A stretch of DNA of 21,206 nucleotides from an uncultured Eubacterium sp. (GTDB taxonomy: Bacteria > Bacillota_A > Clostridia > Lachnospirales > Lachnospiraceae), in assembly GCA_948468465.1 (NCBI GenBank), contig CAOKJJ010000082.1, positions 1 to 21,206 on the forward strand. Direction: 5' to 3'. The notes beneath the pieces were generated by a model. That model saw nothing but the letters and a program-made list of their open reading frames with translations. It was not told the origin of the DNA and searched no databases. A program made the translations under genes and the position numbers. Positions 15,739-21,206 of this stretch are shown here, piece by piece; position 1 is the stretch's first letter; each line of letters opens with the position of its first letter.

Positions 15739-15783
15739 CAATCACTTATAATTGCCAATCACTTATAATTGCCAATCACTTAT
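15739..15783. repeat. 17-bp tandem repeat running into the DUF1836 stop codon
   Basis: CAATCACTTATAATTGC occurs twice head to tail (15739-15755 and 15756-15772), and a third, partial copy (15773-15783) covers the last codons and stop of the DUF1836 gene. The pattern suggests slippage that copied the gene's 3' end. The protein end is unaffected because the first stop is kept. Confidence 0.85.
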
Positions 15784-16417
15784 TTTTACGGTTTTCTTTG
15801 GCGGATTTTCTGCCTTTTTCGTCGGGCTTTTTTGTAAGCTTTGTGTCAATAATCTTTTCAATCAGCATACGCTTTACATAGACATCAAAACTGAGCATGC
15901 ATAAAAAGGCAAACAGCTGCAGATTTTCACGTTCTTCCTGCGGTGCATCGGGAAATGTATGGCTGCTCGTGTTGAATTTGCGTGTAATATCTTTTGCAAG
16001 CATAGCTGCTTCGTCTTTTTCCAGCCCAAATACTTCTTCATAGATTGCAGTCAGATCCAAATCTCCTTTTTTAGAAAAATACCGGTCTGTAATGGGATTT
16101 AAAAGATACTGGATATCATTGATACTTAAAATACCTTTGAAATAATAAATAAAAATCAGCGTCAGCAGATGTTCTTTCGAATATTTCTTTTTATCAGGCG
16201 CTGGCAGCAGGTTGTTTTTCGTATAATTATTAATCATCGTTTTGGTCAGTATCTTGTCGTCCGGGTACCTTTTCGTTTCTGCAAGTTCTTCATTCATAAA
16301 CGTCGTAACCTGGTCCATATACAGATCTATATTTGGAATGTCTTCCGGTTTGATATAGTCAATCCTGTTGAGACTTGCTAAGATGCTGTTTAAAAGATCT
16401 TTTTCATCTATCGTCAT
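15776..16417 (-). CDS. DUF1836 family protein, probable DNA-binding regulator
   Basis: The 213-residue product matches the DUF1836 (YkrK-like) family. Its core, about residues 45-120 (KRYPDDKILTKTMINNY, then LLPAPDKKKYSKEHL), looks like a winged or MerR-type helix-turn-helix domain in which a YS-(K/R)-EH motif follows the recognition helix. The C-terminal half is helical and ends in a Lys-rich tail. The frame is open 16 codons further, but the start at 16417 is favoured by GAGGTG before it and by the promoter, whose -10 and -35 lie inside the longer frame. It stands alone, convergent with the lysozyme/YerC unit and divergent from pcrA. Its target is unknown. Confidence 0.9.
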   Translation of the reverse strand: MTIDEKDLLNSILASLNRIDYIKPEDIPNIDLYMDQVTTFMNEELAETKRYPDDKILTKTMINNYTKNNLLPAPDKKKYSKEHLLTLIFIYYFKGILSINDIQYLLNPITDRYFSKKGDLDLTAIYEEVFGLEKDEAAMLAKDITRKFNTSSHTFPDAPQEERENLQLFAFLCMLSFDVYVKRMLIEKIIDTKLTKKPDEKGRKSAKENRKNK

Positions 16418-16436
16418 ATAATCACCTCTGAGATAC

Positions 16437-16465
16437 ATTATAGAGTAATCAAAACTAGATAGCAA
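16437..16465 (-). promoter_or_regulatory. Sigma-A promoter of the DUF1836 gene
   Basis: On the minus strand: TTGCTA (16465-16460), a 17-base spacer, then TATAAT (16442-16437). It lies 20 bases upstream of the start codon chosen here, giving a very short leader. Confidence 0.75.
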
Positions 16466-16497
16466 GCAAAAGTTGCGGGGAAAATGGCATCAGCATG

Positions 16498-16526
16498 TTG
16501 ACGGATTGCGAAAGCTACGTTAATAT
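16498..16526 (+). promoter_or_regulatory. Sigma-A promoter of pcrA
   Basis: TTGACG (16498-16503), a 17-base spacer, then TAATAT (16521-16526). It gives a leader of about 115 bases that contains the 16565-16597 hairpin. Confidence 0.65.
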
Positions 16527-16564
16527 GTAATAGTAACAATTACAAAGACGGAAAGAGAAAAACA

Positions 16565-16597
16565 TGTAACAGTTCAAGGGTTATCTGAACTGTTACA
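16565..16597. promoter_or_regulatory. 12-bp perfect inverted repeat in the pcrA leader
   Basis: TGTAACAGTTCA (16565-16576) and TGAACTGTTACA (16586-16597) flank a 9-base loop. On the plus strand it is followed by AAAACA, so it is not a terminator for pcrA. On the minus strand it is followed by ATGTTTTTCTC, which looks more like a terminator, but no leftward gene feeds into it. It could be an operator or an mRNA hairpin. It does not fit the Firmicute LexA box (CGAAC-N4-GTTCG). Confidence 0.6.
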
Positions 16598-16649
16598 AAA
16601 ACATACCAGATTTGAAATTATAGTATACATAATGGAAGGAATTTGATTC

Positions 16650-18950
16650 ATGTATGAGAATATGAACGATATGCAGATGCGGGCGATCTGCCAGACAGAA
16701 GGCCCCGTATTGATTCTGGCCGGCGCCGGTTCCGGAAAGACGAGGGTGCTGACACATCGGGCAGCTTATTTAATAGAAGAAAAAGGTGTGAACCCCTATC
16801 ATATTATGGCAATCACTTTTACAAATAAAGCAGCCGGAGAAATGCGGGAAAGAATTGATGATATCGTAGGATATGGGTCCGAAAGCATTTGGGTATCTAC
16901 GTTTCATTCCGCCTGTGTGCGTATTTTAAGACGCTTTATCAACCGGATCGGATATGATCCGGCCTTTACCATTTATGATGCCGATGACCAAAAGCAGCTG
17001 ATGAAGGATATCTGCAAGCGGATGATGATAGATACAAAGCTGTATAAGGAAAAATTTTTCCTGAACAAAATATCCCGTGCAAAAGACGAGCTGATCAGTC
17101 CTTCGGAGTACGAAGTCCATCTGGAAGACAATTTTGAAAAAAAGATGATTTCACAGGTGTATACAGAATACCAGCAGATGCTTCACAAAAATAACGCGTT
17201 GGATTTTGATGACCTGATCATGAAGACCGTCGAATTGTTTCAAAATGACAAGGAAGTACTGGCACATTATCAGGAACGGCTGCGTTATATTATGGTAGAC
17301 GAGTATCAGGATACAAATACGGCACAATTTAACTTCGTCCGGCTGCTGGCTTCTAAATATGAAAATCTATGTGTCGTTGGCGATGACGATCAGTCTATTT
17401 ATAAATTCCGCGGCGCAAATATTGGAAATATATTAAATTTTGAACAGTATTTTCCAGATGCAGCGGTAATCAAGCTGGAACAAAATTACCGGTCCACGAA
17501 AAATATACTGGATGCGGCAAACGGCGTCATTGCCAATAATTACGGGCGTAAGGAAAAAGCGCTCTGGACACAGAATGAAGCGGGAGATAAAGTACTGTTT
17601 CGCCAGTTTGGTTCCGGTGATGACGAGGCCGAGTTTATCGCATCTGAAATTCAAAAGCATATACGCAGCGGAAAATTTCGGTATCAGGACTGCGCGGTCT
17701 TATACCGCACGAATGCACAGTCACGTTTATTTGAAGAGCATTTTATTTTTGCGAATATTCCTTATAAAATGGTCGGCGGCTTGAATTTCTATGCACGTAA
17801 AGAAATCAAAGATCTGCTGTCTTATTTAAAGACGATTGATAATGCAAGAGACGACCTTGCGGTGCGCAGAATCATCAATGTGCCAAAGCGTGGAATAGGG
17901 GCAGCTACGCTGGCAAAAGTACAGGAATATGCAAACGAACAGGATATCAGCTTTTATCAGGCATTACGCGCAGCGTCAGAAATCCCGACGCTCGGAAGGG
18001 CATCGGCTAAAATAGAATCTTTTGTAACATTTATTCAGGCAATGCGTTCCAAGGCAGAATTGCTTTCCGTATCCGAGTTGCTGCAGGAAATTATAGATGC
18101 TACAGGCTATGTCACAGAACTGAACGCCGAAGGTACGGATGAGGCGCGTGCCAGAATTGAAAATATCGAAGAACTTCAGGGAAAAGCGCTGACATATGAA
18201 GAAAGCGAAAAGGAACCTACACTATCTGGATTTTTGGAAGAAGTTGCCCTGGTAGCGGACATAGACAGTCTCGAAGGAGATAACGACCGCGTGATACTGA
18301 TGACATTACATAGCGCCAAAGGCCTGGAATTTCCGCAGGTTTATTTAACCGGAATGGAAGACGGCCTGTTTCCAAGCTATATGTCCATTACAAGTGATAA
18401 TGCACTCGAAGACATCGAAGAAGAACGCCGTCTTGCATATGTAGGCATTACAAGAGCCATGCAGAACCTGGTCATTACCTGCGCAAAACAGCGTATGGTG
18501 CATGGGCAGCTCCAATACAACAGAGTATCCAGATTCGTAAGGGAGATTCCGGAACAAGTACTGGAACAATCCGGCGGCAGGAAGTGCGCCCAGCCTGAGA
18601 AGAAGCGTGCCCAGCCGCAGCAGAAAGTAATAGCCTTTCAGCAGGCGTCAGAGATGTTTCACGCCAAGCCGATGGCGCTGCAGCCGAACGGATGGTCGGA
18701 TACAATGTTTGATACAAAAACAGCAGTCGGCAAACAAGTGCCCACAGAACAGGCTGCCGCATCAAAAGACAGCCAGATACAAAAAAAACTGGGCTATGAT
18801 GTGGGTGATCTTGTACTCCATCAGAAATTTGGGGAAGGAAAGGTTGTAAAGATTGTCTCCGGGGGACGTGATTATGAAGTGACTGTACAGTTTCACCAGG
18901 CAGGCATTAAGAAAATGTTTGCCGCATTTGCGAAGCTGCAAAAAATATAA
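16650..18950 (+). CDS. pcrA: ATP-dependent 3'-5' DNA helicase PcrA (UvrD/Rep family)
   Basis: The 766-residue superfamily 1A helicase unwinds DNA in repair and rolling-circle replication and clears RecA and stalled RNA polymerase. The family motifs are present in order: Q-motif MNDMQMRAI, Walker A AGAGSGKT (24-31), TFHSACVRILR, Walker B VDEYQDT (Asp217, Glu218), GDDDQSIYKFRGA (from 244), QNYRST, TLHSAKGLEF and the arginine-finger block RRLAYVGITRA. A Gln/Lys-rich linker (about 640-710) leads to the C-terminal Tudor-like domain (about 714-766; GDLVLHQKFGEGKV), which in PcrA contacts RNA polymerase. Length and domain order are normal. GGAAGGAA precedes the ATG. pcrB and ligA, neighbours in Bacillus, are not next to it here. 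Confidence 0.97.
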   Translation: MYENMNDMQMRAICQTEGPVLILAGAGSGKTRVLTHRAAYLIEEKGVNPYHIMAITFTNKAAGEMRERIDDIVGYGSESIWVSTFHSACVRILRRFINRIGYDPAFTIYDADDQKQLMKDICKRMMIDTKLYKEKFFLNKISRAKDELISPSEYEVHLEDNFEKKMISQVYTEYQQMLHKNNALDFDDLIMKTVELFQNDKEVLAHYQERLRYIMVDEYQDTNTAQFNFVRLLASKYENLCVVGDDDQSIYKFRGANIGNILNFEQYFPDAAVIKLEQNYRSTKNILDAANGVIANNYGRKEKALWTQNEAGDKVLFRQFGSGDDEAEFIASEIQKHIRSGKFRYQDCAVLYRTNAQSRLFEEHFIFANIPYKMVGGLNFYARKEIKDLLSYLKTIDNARDDLAVRRIINVPKRGIGAATLAKVQEYANEQDISFYQALRAASEIPTLGRASAKIESFVTFIQAMRSKAELLSVSELLQEIIDATGYVTELNAEGTDEARARIENIEELQGKALTYEESEKEPTLSGFLEEVALVADIDSLEGDNDRVILMTLHSAKGLEFPQVYLTGMEDGLFPSYMSITSDNALEDIEEERRLAYVGITRAMQNLVITCAKQRMVHGQLQYNRVSRFVREIPEQVLEQSGGRKCAQPEKKRAQPQQKVIAFQQASEMFHAKPMALQPNGWSDTMFDTKTAVGKQVPTEQAAASKDSQIQKKLGYDVGDLVLHQKFGEGKVVKIVSGGRDYEVTVQFHQAGIKKMFAAFAKLQKI

Positions 18951-19010
18951 GTCCATTATTTATAAAAAAACAATAAATTGTAAATTTTTTCTCGCTATCT
19001 GGGAAAGATA

Positions 19011-19019
19011 TGTTATAAT
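19011..19019 (+). promoter_or_regulatory. Extended -10 promoter of the acidic-tail membrane protein
   Basis: TATAAT at 19014-19019 is preceded by TGT, an extended -10. No good -35 box is found 16-18 bases upstream. It shows that this gene has its own promoter after pcrA. A weak AT-rich stem (ACAAT/ATTGT, followed by TTTTTT at about 18985-18990) just before it may end pcrA transcription. Confidence 0.5.
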
Positions 19020-19085
19020 GGTATAGATTAAGTGAAGTGCAGGCATACTGTACTTTCAAATAGAGCGGAAAGGAGAACAAGTAAT

Positions 19086-19415
19086 ATGAATCGCTTGGAT
19101 GAATTACATGGATTACTGTCTGAAAATGTAGCAAAGGTTGGGGATCTTCTGAAAAAGGAAGACGAATCTGAAAAGAAAAAAAGCAAAGCGGTATGGATCT
19201 TTGCGGCGCTTGGCATCGTTGTCGTAGCGGCAGCAGCAATTTATGGGCTATATCGTTTCTTTGCACCGGATTATCTGGAAGATTTTGAAGACGATTTCGA
19301 CGACGACTTTGATGATGATTTCTTTGAAGACGAAGAAGAAAAAGACGAAGAATCTGCATCAGAAGCTAAGGCAGCGGATGATACGATCACAGATGATATG
19401 ACAGAAGAAGAATAA
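19086..19415 (+). CDS. Small single-pass membrane protein with Asp/Glu-rich tail
   Basis: The product is 109 residues, of unrecognised family. The start at 19086 is set by AGGAG at 19071-19075; 18 further in-frame codons upstream have no ribosome site. Residues 1-33 are a charged helix (LDELHGLLSENVAKVGDLLKK). Residues about 35-56 are one membrane helix rich in Ala and Val. After APDYLEDF come near-repeats of DDFDDDF (about 66-79), then an Asp/Glu-rich tail to the end. The topology could put either end outside: the Lys-rich stretch KKKSK just before the helix favours a cytoplasmic N-terminus and an outside tail. An acidic outer tail could bind cations or basic proteins. Comparable short proteins with this tail occur in Lachnospiraceae, but I know of no function. 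Confidence 0.85.
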   Translation: MNRLDELHGLLSENVAKVGDLLKKEDESEKKKSKAVWIFAALGIVVVAAAAIYGLYRFFAPDYLEDFEDDFDDDFDDDFFEDEEEKDEESASEAKAADDTITDDMTEEE

Positions 19416-19461
19416 GCTGAGCAGTAATCAGAAGAACCATCAAATAACAAAACATCCAGAT

Positions 19462-19492
19462 CGGCCGGAAAGCAGTTTCCGGCCGGTTTTTT
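19462..19492 (+). terminator. Rho-independent terminator of the acidic-tail gene
   Basis: CGGCCGGAAA (19462-19471) pairs perfectly with TTTCCGGCCG (19476-19485) around a GCAG loop and is followed by GTTTTTT. It is a textbook intrinsic terminator. Confidence 0.95.
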
Positions 19493-19551
19493 GGTAAGAA
19501 ACTGTAAATAAACAGATCAGTCCGGCAAAGAAAGTGTGAAAGGAAAAAGAG

Positions 19552-20958
19552 ATGAAAAAAGGTGAAACAGGAGAAGGGATAATTCAAAAGGTAGAGTTTC
19601 CGAATAAAGGCATCATCTGCACGGAAGATGGTGAAAGGGTGATTGTAAAAAATGGCGTGCCAGGACAAAAAGTACGCTTTATCATTCAAAAAAAGCGAAA
19701 AGGCAAATGTGAAGCCCGTCTGCTGGAAGTTTTGGAAAAGTCCCCGTTAGAGCTGGAGAAAGCCTCCTGCAGCCATTTTGGCCTATGCGGCGGATGCGTT
19801 TACCAGAATCTGGATTATGAGCAGCAGATTCGATTAAAGGAATCCCAGGTAAAAGAAATGCTGTTCCCAGTCGTAAAATCGGCAGATCATACTTGGTTTG
19901 AAGGAATGAAACAAAGCCCGCTGCAATTCGGATATCGAAACAAAATGGAATTTTCTTTTGGAGATGAATATAAAGAAGGCCCGCTGGCCCTCGGATTACA
20001 TAAACGGGGCAGCTTTTACGATCTTGTGACAGTAGACCAGTGCGTCATTACAGATCAAGACTATAATCAGATTTTACAAACGACGTTATCTTATTTTTCC
20101 GGCGAGGAAGTCAGTTATTTTAAAAAGAAATCACACACTGGCTGTCTGCGCCATCTTTTAGTGCGCAAAGCAGCAAGAACAGGAGAAATATTGATTGACC
20201 TTGTCACCACAACACAAGGCTGCGGAAAGAAATCGGAATCAGAATTGCTGGACGGTTTTGTGAAAACGCTTCTGCAACTGCAGCCGCAGCTTCAGGGGAC
20301 AATCGCAGGCATTCTGCATACCAAAAATGACAGTGCCGCAGATGCGGTTATAAATGAAGGAACAGAAACATTGTATGGGCAGGACTATTTTTATGAAGAA
20401 CTGCTTGGATTGAAATTTAAAATATCTCCTTTTTCCTTTTTTCAGACAAATTCGCTGGGGGCAGAAGTATTGTATGAAACGGTCAGAGAGTTTATGGGCG
20501 CATATGATGACAGGAGGGCTGGTGTTATTTATGATCTGTATTCAGGTACGGGAACGATTGCACAGATGATGGCGCCCGCAGCAAAGAAAGTAATCGGGGT
20601 TGAGATCGTGGAAGAAGCTGTACAGGCAGCGCGGGAGAATGCGAGACTCAATGGGCTGAACAATTGTGAGTTTATAGCAGGTGATGTGCTGAAAGTGCTG
20701 GAAACGATTGAGGATAGGCCGGACATGATTATTCTGGACCCGCCGCGGGAGGGGGTGCATCCGAAGGCGCTTAAGAAGATTTTGGAATATGGGGTGGATA
20801 AGATGGTGTATATATCTTGTAAGCCAACGAGTCTGGTGAGGGATTTGGAGGTGATGCAGGAGTTTGGGTATGTTGTGGAGAGAGGGAGGTGTGTGGATAT
20901 GTTTCCTGGGACGTATCATGTGGAGTGTGTCGTGTTGATGTCACGGGTTGAGAAATAG
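19552..20958 (+). CDS. rlmD: 23S rRNA (uracil-C5-)methyltransferase, RlmD/RlmCD family
   Basis: The 468-residue SAM-dependent enzyme methylates uracil C5 in 23S rRNA. In Firmicutes one enzyme of this family can modify both U747 and U1939 (RlmCD), so the exact site is uncertain. Residues about 5-60 form a TRAM RNA-binding domain. The 4Fe-4S cluster cysteines are Cys73, Cys79, Cys82 (CSHFGLCGGC) and Cys164. The SAM motif is DLYSGTGTIAQM, the catalytic Cys423 lies in YISCKPTSLVRDL and the conserved Glu458 lies in GTYHVEC. AAAGGA precedes the ATG. The protein is intact. The last 80 or so codons use AAG, GAG, GGG and GTG almost only, unlike the AAA, GAA and GGA/GGC habit of the rest of the gene. 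Confidence 0.95.
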   Translation: MKKGETGEGIIQKVEFPNKGIICTEDGERVIVKNGVPGQKVRFIIQKKRKGKCEARLLEVLEKSPLELEKASCSHFGLCGGCVYQNLDYEQQIRLKESQVKEMLFPVVKSADHTWFEGMKQSPLQFGYRNKMEFSFGDEYKEGPLALGLHKRGSFYDLVTVDQCVITDQDYNQILQTTLSYFSGEEVSYFKKKSHTGCLRHLLVRKAARTGEILIDLVTTTQGCGKKSESELLDGFVKTLLQLQPQLQGTIAGILHTKNDSAADAVINEGTETLYGQDYFYEELLGLKFKISPFSFFQTNSLGAEVLYETVREFMGAYDDRRAGVIYDLYSGTGTIAQMMAPAAKKVIGVEIVEEAVQAARENARLNGLNNCEFIAGDVLKVLETIEDRPDMIILDPPREGVHPKALKKILEYGVDKMVYISCKPTSLVRDLEVMQEFGYVVERGRCVDMFPGTYHVECVVLMSRVEK

Positions 20959-20990
20959 AATAGCAGAAAAGTGTAGAAAGCAAGGGGTTT

Positions 20991-21040
20991 CCGGGAGTTG
21001 GGACAGTTTGGAAAAATTGTTCCGACTCCCGGATTTTTTA
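20991..21040 (+). terminator. Rho-independent terminator of rlmD
   Basis: CCGGGAGTTGGGACA (20991-21005) pairs with TGTTCCGACTCCCGG (21018-21032), 15 bp with two G-U pairs, followed by ATTTTTTAT. It lies 33 bases after the rlmD stop codon. Confidence 0.92.
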
Positions 21041-21206
21041 TCTGTTGTATTATGCGGAAACATATCCACTGCTTTTTGGGTGGTATAGTTGAGTTGACAG
21101 GATAAATATAGGGTAGGTTGTGGAGATAGGATTGTTAAGAGTAGGTTGAGTGGATAGAATAGATAAAACACGTTGTTTCTGGTGGAAAATAATGTACTTG
21201 CTTTAT
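21041..21206. other. Right-end sequence without a recognised gene
   Basis: No supported gene. The strand shown is G- and T-rich, with many GGTTG and GTGG words, and poor in C, like the last part of rlmD. TTGACA at 21094-21099 has no matching -10 box at the right distance. It may be upstream sequence of a gene beyond the window. Confidence 0.4.

Noticed and set aside
16565..16597. LexA (SOS) box at pcrA
   Set aside because: The dyad does not contain CGAAC-N4-GTTCG, and its 9-base spacing is wrong.
20892..21072. 13-base inverted match (TGGATATGTTTCC) between the end of rlmD and the right-end spacer
   Set aside because: It is short, overlaps coding sequence and a terminator lies between the arms. 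It is probably chance.
1..21206. rRNA, tRNA, CRISPR arrays, integrases or intact transposases
   Set aside because: I looked for the usual motifs and gene products on both strands and saw none.

Overview
The window looks like chromosomal DNA from a low-to-mid GC Firmicute, most likely a gut Lachnospiraceae (Blautia/Dorea/Roseburia-like). This rests on strong AGGAGG-type ribosome binding sites, sigma-A promoters with extended -10 boxes, and the gene set: formate-tetrahydrofolate ligase, clostridial S8 protease, DUF1836, a YerC-type TrpR-like regulator, PcrA and RlmD. The species is inference. I see no rRNA, tRNA, CRISPR array or intact transposase.

Left end (1-1560). A GC-rich, gene-free stretch carries two inverted copies of one palindromic repeat: 1-121 (cut by the window edge) and 338-577 (closed by a perfect 28-bp inverted repeat). 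A gene for a Glu-rich coiled-coil protein of unknown function follows, then a bidirectional terminator.

Metabolic and envelope block (1560-7611). An iron-dependent alcohol dehydrogenase (-) and an AI-2E-family membrane protein (+) diverge from a shared promoter region. A membrane-anchored L,D-transpeptidase (+) follows and converges on fhs (-) across a terminator. Fhs supplies one-carbon units or acts in the Wood-Ljungdahl methyl branch; the alcohol dehydrogenase fits fermentative NAD(P)H disposal.

AT-rich accessory segment (about 7680-10150, minus strand). It holds a 53-codon gene missed by ordinary ORF cut-offs, a short open stretch just upstream of it, an intact AlbA_2/Schlafen-type ATP-binding regulator with a DQV repeat linker, and the broken C-terminal part of an ABC/RecF-like ATPase gene directly upstream of that regulator. 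The ATPase relic and its coupling to the regulator are the most informative signals here: they look like what is left of a defence-like or regulatory operon.

Cell-surface and protease block (10151-15642). A Csp/subtilisin-type S8 protease (-) and a DUF3810 membrane protein with a zinc-protease HEYSH motif (+) are divergent. A secreted GH25 lysozyme with FN3 and two SH3 domains follows, apparently in an operon with a YerC/TrpR-like regulator.

Right end (15656-21206). DUF1836 regulator (-), pcrA helicase (+), a small membrane protein with an Asp/Glu-rich tail, and rlmD (23S rRNA uracil methyltransferase), each with a recognisable promoter or terminator. The last 250 or so bases of rlmD and the DNA after it change sharply in base and codon use.

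Most of the window is conserved chromosome. No complete new system is visible. The best leads are the repeat family, the ATPase relic with the coupled AlbA_2 gene, and the unannotated small ORFs.
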